This document shows, piece by piece, positions 35,520 to 44,276 of a DNA stretch of 64,000 nucleotides (position 1 is its first letter; every line of letters starts with the position of its first letter). Under the pieces are notes generated by a model. It did not search any database. It worked only from the letters and a program-made list of their open reading frames with translations, and was not told the DNA's origin. Location: contig JARGOX010000002.1 of the NCBI GenBank assembly GCA_029233925.1, positions 310,001 through 374,000 on the forward strand, read 5' to 3'. Origin of the DNA: Rhizobiaceae bacterium (GTDB taxonomy: Bacteria > Pseudomonadota > Alphaproteobacteria > Rhizobiales > Rhizobiaceae). The position numbers and the translations under genes were made by a program.

Positions 35520-36332
35520 ATGAAGAATATCATCGAACTCGATCAGGTAGGCATGGTCTATGAGACCGGAAGTGGCCCGGTCGAGGCTCTCAGGGACATC
35601 AATCTCGCGGTTGGCGAAGGTGAATTCATTTCACTCGTCGGCCCGAGTGGCTGCGGAAAATCCACCCTGTTGCGGGTGGTCGCGGGCTTGCGCCCGATGA
35701 CCTCCGGGACCGTCGTCGTTGGCGGTGTTCCAGTAACAAAACCCATCCCCAAAGTGGGGATGGTCTTCCAGGCTGCAGTGCTGCTCAAGTGGCGTTCGAT
35801 CCTCGACAATGTGCTGTTACCTGCTGAACTGGCAGGGCTCAACCCGCGTGACTATCGTACCCGCGCACATGAATTGCTCGAACTGGTGGGGCTGAGCGAT
35901 TTTTCCGGCAAACGTCCCAATGAGCTTTCCGGCGGCATGCAGCAGCGTGTTGCCCTTTGTCGGGCACTCTTGCTCGATCCACCGCTGCTTCTCATGGATG
36001 AGCCCTTCGGGGCGCTTGATGCCATGACCCGCGATGACATGAATCTTGAACTGCTGCGCGTCTGGGGTGAGACCGGTGGTTCGGAAGGTCGCAAGACCAT
36101 CCTGTTTGTCACCCACTCGATTCCCGAAGCGGTTTTTCTTTCCGACCGCGTCGTCGTCATGTCGCCACGGCCAGGTCGCGTTGCCGAGGTTCTGGATATC
36201 AATCTTCCGCGCCCCCGGTCTGTGGAAACGCGGGCCAGCGCCGAGTTCGGAAAATATTCGCTGGATATCTATGACCTTTTGACAGGCCGTCAATCCGGTG
36301 AAAGTGGTTCTGCACTTCAGGGTCTGGGATGA
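35520..36332 (+). CDS. ABC transporter ATP-binding protein, SsuB/TauB-like
   Basis: This 270-residue ATPase has Walker A GPSGCGKSTLLRVVAGL, signature LSGGMQQR, Walker B LLLMDEPFGALD and a C-terminal FVTHSIPEAVFLSDRVVVMSPRPG, as in SsuB/TauB/ThiZ ATPases. It completes the importer with the permease and binding protein. The ATG at 35520 has AGGAG nine bases before it. The frame is open further upstream through a repeat array, but no good start lies there. The stop overlaps the next gene by four bases. Confidence 0.88.
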   Translation: MKNIIELDQVGMVYETGSGPVEALRDINLAVGEGEFISLVGPSGCGKSTLLRVVAGLRPMTSGTVVVGGVPVTKPIPKVGMVFQAAVLLKWRSILDNVLLPAELAGLNPRDYRTRAHELLELVGLSDFSGKRPNELSGGMQQRVALCRALLLDPPLLLMDEPFGALDAMTRDDMNLELLRVWGETGGSEGRKTILFVTHSIPEAVFLSDRVVVMSPRPGRVAEVLDINLPRPRSVETRASAEFGKYSLDIYDLLTGRQSGESGSALQGLG

Positions 36333-37792
36333 ACATCATGCAAATCAAGTTGATTGAGGCAGAAGGACGCGAGCGCGCCTATCGGTTGCGCATGCCGTTC
36401 CGCTTTGGCGTCAAAACCGCCACCCATGGCCGCCAGGCGATCATGCGGGTGCGCATCAGACTGCAGGATGGACGCGAGGCTGAAGGCTATTCGGCTGAAG
36501 CGCTCGGCGCCAAATGGTTCGACAAGGATCTGGCGCTGAGCGATGATGAAAACCATCACCAGTTGCGCAAATCTCTTGAACTGGCATCTGAAGCCTATTT
36601 GTCCAGTCCGGCGGCTGCGCCCTTTGCTCTGTTTGCGGACAATTACGACAACCATGTTGCTGCCTGCGGCAGACTGGCGCTCAACCCGCTGATTGCCAGT
36701 TACGGCCAATCGCTGGTCGACAGGGCCATTCTGGATGCGCTGTGCCGGGCGCTGGATATCAGCTTCTATCAGGCGATGCGCAGCAATCTGGTCGGCCTGA
36801 CGCCGCACCCCGTTGCACCGGAACTCGATGGTTTCGATATGGCCACGCTTTTTCACAACGCACAACCGGCCCGTTCCATCGATGTGCGCCACACGGTGGG
36901 GCTTACCGACCCCATTCTTGTTTCTGATATTCCGGCAGATTTGCGGGTCACCGACGGCCTGCCTCAAGCGCTGGAGGAAGTGGTCGCGACCTACGCGAAT
37001 CGCTATTTCAAGATCAAGGTCGGCGGCAATGAGGCCGAGGACCTGGATCGGTTGACCCGCATTGCGTCGGTGCTTGACCGCAGCGAGGGCACCTATCGCG
37101 CCACGCTGGACGGCAATGAACAATATCCCGATGCAGCGGCCTTTGCCGACTTCTACGCGAAACTGGCAGAGGTGCCAAAACTTCAAAGGCTGTTGGCTTC
37201 GATCCTCTATGTGGAACAGCCGATCAACCGCAAGGAAGCCCTGGCAAGACCGGTCAATGCAATCGCCCAAACCGTACCGGTTATCATTGACGAATCCGAT
37301 GGCGCACTTTCGGCTTTTTCCCAGGCACGGGAATTGGGCTATACGGGCGTCTCATCCAAGGCCTGCAAGGGCATTTACAAATCGATGATCAATTATGCCC
37401 GCTGTCAGGTCTGGAATGATGGTGGCGAAGGCACATATTTCATGTCGGCGGAAGACCTGACCTGCGAACCGGGACTGGCCATCCAGCAGGACCTGGCGTT
37501 GATCAACCTGCTCGGGCTTACCCATGTGGAGCGCAATGCCCATCATTTCATTGATGGATTCGGCGGGCGCCCTGACAGCGAGGCCCAGGCATTCCTCAGC
37601 GCCCATCCCGATCTTTATCACCGCCAGGACGGCGGTGTTCGCCTGCGGCTGGAAGGCGGGAAATTTGCCATAGGCTCACTTGATTGCAGCGGTTTCGGTA
37701 CCGGGGTCTCACCGGATTTTGACGCATTGGAACCCATGCCGCGTGCGGCCTGGCCAAAGGCGATTGCAGGGGAGACTGCCGGCAATGATTGA
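36329..37792 (+). CDS. Enolase-superfamily enzyme, long form
   Basis: This 487-residue protein has an enolase-superfamily barrel with KIK base (228-230), metal ligands D261 (DGNEQY), E296 (EQPI) and D321 (DES), and a Lys pair in SSKACKG (K344, K347). It is about 100 residues longer than mandelate-racemase-type enzymes, including an insertion between the capping domain and barrel. It is only distantly related to the enolase at 32532. It likely catalyses a second dehydration or racemisation in the pathway. The start overlaps the ATPase stop (ATGA). Confidence 0.78.
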   Translation: MNIMQIKLIEAEGRERAYRLRMPFRFGVKTATHGRQAIMRVRIRLQDGREAEGYSAEALGAKWFDKDLALSDDENHHQLRKSLELASEAYLSSPAAAPFALFADNYDNHVAACGRLALNPLIASYGQSLVDRAILDALCRALDISFYQAMRSNLVGLTPHPVAPELDGFDMATLFHNAQPARSIDVRHTVGLTDPILVSDIPADLRVTDGLPQALEEVVATYANRYFKIKVGGNEAEDLDRLTRIASVLDRSEGTYRATLDGNEQYPDAAAFADFYAKLAEVPKLQRLLASILYVEQPINRKEALARPVNAIAQTVPVIIDESDGALSAFSQARELGYTGVSSKACKGIYKSMINYARCQVWNDGGEGTYFMSAEDLTCEPGLAIQQDLALINLLGLTHVERNAHHFIDGFGGRPDSEAQAFLSAHPDLYHRQDGGVRLRLEGGKFAIGSLDCSGFGTGVSPDFDALEPMPRAAWPKAIAGETAGND

Positions 37793-39200
37793 AGACTATG
37801 AAAGCCTCGACGCACTGGCGATTGCCGAACGCGTGCAACGTGGCGCGGTTTCGCCTCTGGAGGTGCTCGAAACCTTTATTGCACTTACCGAGGCACGAAA
37901 CCCCGCACTCAACGCCGTCGTGGCAACGCTTTATGACGAGGCACGGCAGGTGATTGATAAGGGCTTGGCAGACGGGCCGTTCAAAGGTGTGCCCTATCTG
38001 TTCAAGGAACTGGTGGTTTCGGTTCTGGGAACGCCCAGCACCTCTGCCTCGCGGCTCTTTGCGCAGAACCAGCCGAGCGTAGAAAGTGCATTGGTCACCC
38101 GTTGCCGCAATGCCGGCATGATGATCGTCGGCAAGACCAATTCGTCAGAACTGGGCCTGCAGCCGGTGACCGAACCGCATCTGTTCGGCGCCACCCGCAA
38201 TCCATGGAACCGCGACCATACGCCCGGCGGGTCAAGCGGTGGTTCGGCGGCGGCGGTGGCTGCCGGCCTATTGCCGATGAGCCACGCCACCGATGGCGGT
38301 GGATCCATCCGCATCCCTGCATCCTGCTGCGGTCTGTTCGGCATGAAACCCACCCGTGCCCGCATCACGGCCGGTCCGGAGGGCGGTGAAGGGCTTGCCG
38401 GACTTGCAAGCCAGCACGCTGTGACACGGTCCGTGCGCGACAGCGCGGCCTTGCTCGATGCGACCGCCGGCCCCCTGCCCGGGGACCCCTATTTTCCGCC
38501 GCCGCCCGAACGCACCTATCTTGAAGAAACCACACGCGATCCGGCCCGATTGCGCATTGCATTCTCCACGGCTGCACCCAATGGCGCCTTTGTCGATGCC
38601 GATTGCATCAAGGCCACTGAGGACGCTGCAGCCCTGTGTGCCGATCTCGGACACATTGTGGAAGAGGCGAAACCGGAATTTGATTTTGACGTGGCGCAGG
38701 CGGGTTTTCTGAACGTCTTTCAGGCCAATACAATGGCCAATATCGGTCGGGCCACCCAGGGCAGGCTACCAGCCGAGGGCCAGGTTGAACCCTTGACACG
38801 CGCCATTGCGGTGCGCGGTCTGGGCTTGTCTTCCGCCGATTATATCCACAGCCTCCAGGCGCTGCAGCGCGAGACGCGGCGCATTGCGGGTTTTTTCACC
38901 GGCTATGATGTCTGGCTGACACCGACACTTGCAACAACACCGCCGCGCCTTGGCCAGTTCGACACCAATGCAACCGATGTCGATCGGTGGCTTGCCAAAC
39001 TGATGGCCTTCATCCCCTTCACATTTCTGAGCAATATCACCGGTCAGCCGGCGATGTCCGTGCCGCTCGGCGTTTCACAAGAGGGGCTTCCCGTCGGCTG
39101 CCATTTTGCCGGTCGTTATGGTGAGGAAGGCCTGCTTTTCGCCCTGGCAGGACAGATCGAGCGGGCAAGACCGTGGATCGACCGGCGCCCGCATCTATGA
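37785..39200 (+). CDS. Amidase signature family hydrolase
   Basis: This 471-residue amidase has the Ser-cisSer-Lys triad: K74 (YLFKELV), cis-Ser in TPGGSSGGS (150-151) and nucleophile S174 in DGGGSIRIPAS. GatA-type and nicotinamidase-type amidases share this. In this cluster it may hydrolyse an amide of the imported compound to ammonia and an acid. The ATG at 37785 overlaps the enolase stop by eight bases. A terminator-like hairpin follows the stop. Confidence 0.86.
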   Translation: MIEDYESLDALAIAERVQRGAVSPLEVLETFIALTEARNPALNAVVATLYDEARQVIDKGLADGPFKGVPYLFKELVVSVLGTPSTSASRLFAQNQPSVESALVTRCRNAGMMIVGKTNSSELGLQPVTEPHLFGATRNPWNRDHTPGGSSGGSAAAVAAGLLPMSHATDGGGSIRIPASCCGLFGMKPTRARITAGPEGGEGLAGLASQHAVTRSVRDSAALLDATAGPLPGDPYFPPPPERTYLEETTRDPARLRIAFSTAAPNGAFVDADCIKATEDAAALCADLGHIVEEAKPEFDFDVAQAGFLNVFQANTMANIGRATQGRLPAEGQVEPLTRAIAVRGLGLSSADYIHSLQALQRETRRIAGFFTGYDVWLTPTLATTPPRLGQFDTNATDVDRWLAKLMAFIPFTFLSNITGQPAMSVPLGVSQEGLPVGCHFAGRYGEEGLLFALAGQIERARPWIDRRPHL

Positions 39201-39219
39201 ACCCAAAGCGGGTTTTCTT
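39200..39219 (+). terminator. Rho-independent terminator after the amidase operon
   Basis: AACCC-AAAGC-GGGTT forms a five-base-pair hairpin followed by TTCTT, just after the amidase stop. It separates the plus-strand catabolic operon from the convergent transporter operon. The stem is short, so strength is moderate. Confidence 0.55.
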
Positions 39220-39221
39220 GC

Positions 39222-40223
39222 CTAGCCGATATCGGTGACTTCGCGGCCTCTGGTCAATTGCGAGATCGTCACGGCAAGGATCAAGGCTCCGCCGTTGAAG
39301 ACATTGGTGACCCAGAGCGGAATGCCCAGCATCGTCAGGCCGGTGATGCCTGTTCCGAGGAAATAGACCGCAACGACCGCACCCAGCGGATTGAAGCGGC
39401 CCGGAAGAATGGTGGTTGAGCCGAGGAAGGCCGCAGCAAAGGCCGGCAGCAGATAATTCAGACCGGAATAGGGATCGGCTGAACCCAAAATGCCTGCGTA
39501 CATGACGCCGCCGATCGAGGCGACAACGGCAGAGGTGATCAGCGCGCCAACACGCATCTTGTCGACTGAAATGCCATTGAGCCGCGCAACTTCACGGCCA
39601 CGCCCGACAAACAGCAGCCTGCGTCCAAGCGGGGTGAAATCGAAAATGTACCACATGACGATCATCGCAATCAGGGCATAATAGAAAACGTAGGGCACAC
39701 CCAGAAAACGTCCGCCGACAACGGCCATGATCAGGGCGTTGTCGATGCCGCCGATGGTCGAGGAATTGGTCATCCACTGCACGATTCCGGTCATCAACGA
39801 TGTCGAGCCGAGCGTGACCACCAGGGAGGGAATACGGAAATAGACGATAAACAGGGAATGGAACAGACCGATGAATACACCAGCACCAATCGCAATGATA
39901 ATACAGGCAACGATGGGAACGTCGTACCAGGCATTCAGGACGCCGATCAGACAGGAGGACACCGTCAGCGTCGCACCGACCGAAAGGTCATAATCCCCGG
40001 CCGTCAAGGGGACAATGATCGCCAGAGCCAGCAGGGCCGCCGGCGCGTAGGAGGCAAACAGGATCGAGAAATTGCCCCAGTTGAAGAAGGAGACAGGCAT
40101 GGCAATGCTGAAACCGGCAATCAACAGCAGCCAAACCAGGATCAGCGCGAAACGCTCAAAGATCCTGAGATAATTGGTTTTGGGTCCCGTGGCGGCGGAT
40201 GCCACCTTGTCAGTTTCAGTCAT
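39222..40223 (-). CDS. Ribose-type ABC transporter permease
   Basis: This 333-residue RbsC-family permease has about ten helices and the loops ALAIIVPLTAGDYDLSVGAT and RVGALITSAVVASIGGVMYAG. AGDYDLSVG replaces the common GGIDLSVG, so it belongs to a divergent branch. It is the last gene of the importer operon under the LacI operator at 43050. The importer is homomeric for its permease, as only one is present. Confidence 0.85.
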   Translation of the reverse strand: MTETDKVASAATGPKTNYLRIFERFALILVWLLLIAGFSIAMPVSFFNWGNFSILFASYAPAALLALAIIVPLTAGDYDLSVGATLTVSSCLIGVLNAWYDVPIVACIIIAIGAGVFIGLFHSLFIVYFRIPSLVVTLGSTSLMTGIVQWMTNSSTIGGIDNALIMAVVGGRFLGVPYVFYYALIAMIVMWYIFDFTPLGRRLLFVGRGREVARLNGISVDKMRVGALITSAVVASIGGVMYAGILGSADPYSGLNYLLPAFAAAFLGSTTILPGRFNPLGAVVAVYFLGTGITGLTMLGIPLWVTNVFNGGALILAVTISQLTRGREVTDIG

Positions 40224-40226
40224 GGA

Positions 40227-41864
40227 TCAACTCTGTGTTTTCTGTGAAGCCTGCGGATGAATGATATTCTCAACAGCTTCTACCGAGCCATAGCAGGCCT
40301 CTGTGATATTGTCCTTGCTGACGTCACCACCAGTAATTTCCTCGACAATACGCCCGCGCGCGAAAACCAGAACCCGGTCACAGATCTCGGCCAATTGCTC
40401 GGCATCGGTGCTGGCGCAGACGATGGACATGCCCTTGCTTGCAGCCAGTTTGAGCGCCTTGAAGATATTGTCGCGCGTTCCCACGTCAACGCCCTGCGTC
40501 GGTTCATCCAGCAAGAGCAGCATGGGTTGGCGCATCATCCATCGGGCGATCAGCACCTTTTGGGCATTGCCGCCTGACAGCGCACCCAGCGACAGCCCCG
40601 GATCGTTCGGACGGACTTCATATTCCTGGCCCAGCCGGAAGGCTTCCTTCTTCATGGATCGATTGCTGAGGAACCCGTGGGAGAAATATTTTTCAATGTC
40701 CGGCAGCAGCATGTTTTCAAAAATGGAAATGCTGCCGACGCCGCTTTGCTCGGCGCGATCGCCGGGCAGCAGCGCAAAATTTTCCTTGATGGCTTTTTTC
40801 GGCGTCATCGCGCTGATGGCCATCGGCTCTGCGCCGGGCAATGCTATGGAGCCGCCATCGGCGCTTGTCGCACCAAAGAGCAGATAGGGAATCTTGTCAT
40901 ATCCCGAACCAATCAGCCCGGTCATACCCAGAATTTCGCCCTTGCCGATATCGATGTCACACGGGGGGATGCCGTGTCCTTGCAGACCCCGTATGGATGC
41001 AAATGTCGGCTTTTTCTCTGTGAGCAGCGTTTGGGGGTCCGCTGATCGCACAAGCTTGCGCCCGATTATCATTTCCACCATCTTCTCATGGGTGGCGTCG
41101 CGCGTATCGATCTGGCCGGAGACGCGGCCATCACGCAGCACCGTGACCCTGTCGGTGATCTGCATGACTTCTTCAATGTCGTGAGAAATGAAGATCACGC
41201 TGGATCCGTGCGCCCTGATCCGGCGCACCAGATCAAACAGTTTCTCGACGCCTTCCTTGGGCAGAAAGGGTGTTGGTTCATCAAGCAGGACAAGTCCGGG
41301 TTTGCCGGTTATCTCGCTGCCTTCGCGGATTTCCTCAAAGGCACGCACGATGGCAAGCAGAGCACGATTAACGGCGCTCAATTCATCAACGCGCCGCCAG
41401 GACTCGATATACACGCCATATCGCTCAAGCGTTTCGTGGGCTGCCGCCTTTTCACGGCGCCAGTTGATCATGCCTTTGGCTGCCAGGGCAATCTGAGCCA
41501 GGCGCAGGTTTTCCAGAACGGTGAGAGAGGGCACGAGACCAAGATTCTGGTGCACGAAGCTCATACCCAAACGCCGGAAATCACTGGGTTTGAGCGGCAG
41601 GCTGACATCCTGCCCATTGAACTGCATGCGCCCACCGGCATCGGGTGCATGAAAACCGGCCAGCACTTTGATCAGTGTGGATTTTCCCGAGCCATTGGTG
41701 CCCAGAAGGCCATGAACCTCACCGGGCATCACGTCGATTGAAACGCCGTCGAGCGCCCGGGTCGCCTGAAAGGATTTCGATATATTCTCAAGTCGAAGCG
41801 TCGGCGGCGTCAAAGACGCCGCCTGATCTTGTTTATCCAAAACTTCCGTTTCAGAATTTTTCAC
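40227..41864 (-). CDS. Ribose-type ABC transporter ATP-binding protein (double domain)
   Basis: This 545-residue ATPase has Walker A GTNGSGKSTLIKVLAG, signature near ELSAVNRALLAIVRAF and Walker B GLVLLDEPTPFL in domain 1. Domain 2 has LSGGNAQKVLIARW and LLLLDEPTQGVD. The domain 2 P-loop is degenerate (GLIGSGYDK), as is common in the RbsA group. The domain 1 signature lacks the canonical SGG, so ATP hydrolysis may be asymmetric. It follows the binding-protein gene by five bases. Confidence 0.87.
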   Translation of the reverse strand: MKNSETEVLDKQDQAASLTPPTLRLENISKSFQATRALDGVSIDVMPGEVHGLLGTNGSGKSTLIKVLAGFHAPDAGGRMQFNGQDVSLPLKPSDFRRLGMSFVHQNLGLVPSLTVLENLRLAQIALAAKGMINWRREKAAAHETLERYGVYIESWRRVDELSAVNRALLAIVRAFEEIREGSEITGKPGLVLLDEPTPFLPKEGVEKLFDLVRRIRAHGSSVIFISHDIEEVMQITDRVTVLRDGRVSGQIDTRDATHEKMVEMIIGRKLVRSADPQTLLTEKKPTFASIRGLQGHGIPPCDIDIGKGEILGMTGLIGSGYDKIPYLLFGATSADGGSIALPGAEPMAISAMTPKKAIKENFALLPGDRAEQSGVGSISIFENMLLPDIEKYFSHGFLSNRSMKKEAFRLGQEYEVRPNDPGLSLGALSGGNAQKVLIARWMMRQPMLLLLDEPTQGVDVGTRDNIFKALKLAASKGMSIVCASTDAEQLAEICDRVLVFARGRIVEEITGGDVSKDNITEACYGSVEAVENIIHPQASQKTQS

Positions 41865-41869
41865 TGCGC

Positions 41870-42988
41870 TTATTCCATGCCCCAGAGTTTATGGAAGCCG
41901 GCAATATAGGCATCACCATAGCCCGTGTCGAACTGCGCTGGCTTGCCTGCGTCTGCTACATTGTCCTTGTCGAAAATGTAGAACGGAACATTGAGCTTGT
42001 CCGGAACAGCAAGACCACACAGGTCACGCATATGTCCGTCAACGGTGGCATAGGCGATCCAGTCGAGGCTCTCGCCGATATTCATGTCGACGGAACCGTC
42101 ATGAATGAAATCGAGCACGAAGGGCGTTCCATTGAATGTGGCGACCTTGACCTTGCCTAGCGTGCCTGTCAGGCGGAGCGCCGGAACGACAAATTGCGAC
42201 ATGGAGTCATAGATCGGAATGATCACATCAATTTCAGGGTTAGACTGCAGAACGGCCTGTACGGACTGCTGAATCTTTGTTCCCCATTCGGCAACGCCAA
42301 CATTGATTTCGCGGACGATTTTGCAATCGGGGCAATTTTCAGCCAGTTCGCTTTCAAAGCCTGCAACCAACGGGATGGTCGGTGGCACTTCGCGTGAAAC
42401 GACGATGGCGATATTGCCCTTGCCGTTGGTATTGACCGTGACCCAATTGGCCAGAATCTTGCCGATTTCGTTGAAACCGATCGGCAGGCTGCTGGAAATC
42501 AGCGGGTGTGGTTCGAAAGATGGATCATAGAAATGAGACGTCATGACCTTGACGCCGGCGTCCGAGGCAGCCTTGACCTGAGGTGCGACCGTATCGGGAG
42601 AAATGCCTGAAATCAGATCGATGACATCGAATTTGCTGCGAATGGCAAAGTCAAAACCCTGCACCCACTGGCTCGGCTGACCCTGGTTTTCCCATTCCAC
42701 CACTTCAAGACCGATGTCATTGCCGACAACTTTCATCCGGTCAATGATGCCCTTGAGAAAGGGGTTGGCACTGCTGTTTGGAATGGAGAGCATTTTCTTG
42801 CCGGCGGCGCAGGCCTTGATGTCGAAGGGCTCGCCGGGGGCGGTGAATACGGGCGCTTCGGTATAGACGGCGAGACGCTCCTTGGCGCGCATCATGCCAT
42901 CATCAGCGCTTTGGGCGCTGAGCGTTGGCGCGACCAGCGCCAGGGCTAGCGCCGAAGCCATGGTCGAAAACTTCCAGAAATGTTTCAT
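41870..42988 (-). CDS. Periplasmic binding protein, ribose/sugar ABC type
   Basis: This 372-residue exported protein has a signal peptide ending near TLSAQSA. The mature type I binding-protein domain has KKMLSIPNSSANPFLKGIIDRM and GFDFAIRSKFDVIDLISGISPD. About 30 extra residues precede the domain. The ribosome site GAGGAG lies six bases before the ATG. It heads the importer operon. LacI operator 1 lies 62 bases upstream, so ligand-dependent induction is likely. The ligand is probably the compound degraded by the hydantoinase/LeuCD genes. Confidence 0.86.
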   Translation of the reverse strand: MKHFWKFSTMASALALALVAPTLSAQSADDGMMRAKERLAVYTEAPVFTAPGEPFDIKACAAGKKMLSIPNSSANPFLKGIIDRMKVVGNDIGLEVVEWENQGQPSQWVQGFDFAIRSKFDVIDLISGISPDTVAPQVKAASDAGVKVMTSHFYDPSFEPHPLISSSLPIGFNEIGKILANWVTVNTNGKGNIAIVVSREVPPTIPLVAGFESELAENCPDCKIVREINVGVAEWGTKIQQSVQAVLQSNPEIDVIIPIYDSMSQFVVPALRLTGTLGKVKVATFNGTPFVLDFIHDGSVDMNIGESLDWIAYATVDGHMRDLCGLAVPDKLNVPFYIFDKDNVADAGKPAQFDTGYGDAYIAGFHKLWGME

Positions 42989-43049
42989 TTGCTTCTCCTC
43001 ATTATGTCACGCGGCGACTTTAGATTGACAAATCTTGATGCCGCTTGTT

Positions 43050-43063
43050 TGAATACGCATTCA
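43050..43063. promoter_or_regulatory. LacI-type operator copy 1, TGAATACGCATTCA
   Basis: This 14-bp element with central CG is symmetric except at one position per arm. It lies between the divergent binding-protein and LacI genes. An identical 14-bp copy occurs at 48173-48186, 5 kb away, before the hydantoinase genes. A central CG is typical for LacI-family sites. Confidence 0.85.
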
Positions 43064-43142
43064 TATAGTTCCGCATTTGAGTGTCTCGAGTCAATCGTTT
43101 AGTAGAGATCAGCATCCATTTTATTTTGACAGGTATTGGCAG

Positions 43143-44228
43143 ATGAAGCGAAAAACGACCCGCGTAACGTCCTACGACGTGGCAAAACTCGCCGGAGTTT
43201 CCCAGCCGACGGTATCGCGCGCATTTACGCCCGATGCCAGCATTGCCAAGGATAAACGTGACCGGGTGCTTGCGGCAGCCAAACAATTGCACTACCTGCC
43301 CAATTCGATCGCCGCCAGCCTGTCGCGTGCCCGCAGCAACATCGTCGCAGTGATTGTCGGCGACATGCACAATCCATTTTATTCCGAAAGCCTGCAGGCT
43401 TTCATCAATCGCCTGCAGGCCACCAACCGTCAGGTTCTGGCCTTTACGGTCGAAGATGGCCGTGACTGCGACGCCGTGCTGATGCAAGCCTTGCGCTATC
43501 ATGTCGACGGCATTGTGGTGACTTCAGCAAACCTGTCTTCCGACCTGATCAGCCTCAGCCAGGAAGTCGGCATTCCCATCGCCCTGTTCAATCGCAGCAC
43601 GTCAGACCCGGCGCTGACCTCGGTGCGGTGTGACAGCGTGCAGGGAGGCGGCCTTCTGGCCCATGCGATGTTTGCAGCCGGTGCGCACAGCTACCTGATC
43701 GTGCGCGGTGACCCGCAGGGCTCAACCAGCCGTTTGCGTGTCAAAGGTTTTCGGGATGCACTGGCGGCGCTCGGCATTGGCGACGGGTCCATCACGGAGA
43801 TTGACGGCGGTTCAAGCTATGCGGGCAGTTACAGGGCGATCAGCAACCATTTCGCCAGCCTGTCACCGAACTTTCCGGACGCTGTCTTTGCGGTCAATGA
43901 TATCATGGCAATCGGCTGCGCTGACGCGCTTCGCGCCAAATTCAATATTGATATTCCAGGAGACATCATGCTTGCCGGTTTTGACGGAATTCGCGAAGGG
44001 CGCCTGGGCCCCTATCACCTGACAACGGTACGCCAACCGATTGAAGACATGGTCACCAAAACGCTGGAGCTTCTGGGGCGTGAAGACAATGGCGAAAAAC
44101 CCGCGGCCCAGATCAATTGTGTACTGCCCGGGATATTCATACCGGGCAGAACCGTGCCGGGATTGGAGGAAATCGCGCCAGAAAAGGCTCTGGAAGCCGA
44201 TATTGAAAGCATTTCCGGAAAAAACTAG
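43143..44228 (+). CDS. LacI-family transcriptional regulator
   Basis: This 361-residue protein has the LacI helix-turn-helix (VTSYDVAKLAGVSQPTVSRAF) with hinge helix (LPNSIAASLSRARSNIVAVIV), then a type I binding-protein effector domain. It is divergent from the ribose-type importer. The two identical operators at 43050 and 48173 support it as repressor of the importer, of itself and of the hydantoinase/LeuCD operons. The ATG at 43143 is 22 codons into a longer frame and starts just before the HTH. Confidence 0.9.
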   Translation: MKRKTTRVTSYDVAKLAGVSQPTVSRAFTPDASIAKDKRDRVLAAAKQLHYLPNSIAASLSRARSNIVAVIVGDMHNPFYSESLQAFINRLQATNRQVLAFTVEDGRDCDAVLMQALRYHVDGIVVTSANLSSDLISLSQEVGIPIALFNRSTSDPALTSVRCDSVQGGGLLAHAMFAAGAHSYLIVRGDPQGSTSRLRVKGFRDALAALGIGDGSITEIDGGSSYAGSYRAISNHFASLSPNFPDAVFAVNDIMAIGCADALRAKFNIDIPGDIMLAGFDGIREGRLGPYHLTTVRQPIEDMVTKTLELLGREDNGEKPAAQINCVLPGIFIPGRTVPGLEEIAPEKALEADIESISGKN

Positions 44229-44230
44229 AC

Positions 44231-44246
44231 GCATTTCCGGAAATGC
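44231..44246 (-). terminator. Perfect 16-bp palindrome, terminator for the hydantoinase operon
   Basis: GCATTTCCGGAAATGC is a perfect palindrome between the convergent LacI and hydantoinase B genes. On the minus strand it is followed within six bases by a run of six T residues. A second GCATTTCCGG copy lies at 44209, inside the end of the LacI gene. Confidence 0.6.
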
Positions 44247-44276
44247 TGCTTCAACAGGGCCGACTGTGCAGCCTGC

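Noticed and set aside
40227-41864. Degenerate second P-loop of the ribose-type ATPase as evidence of inactivation
   Set aside because: RbsA-type ATPases often have this change in domain 2; Walker B and signature are intact.
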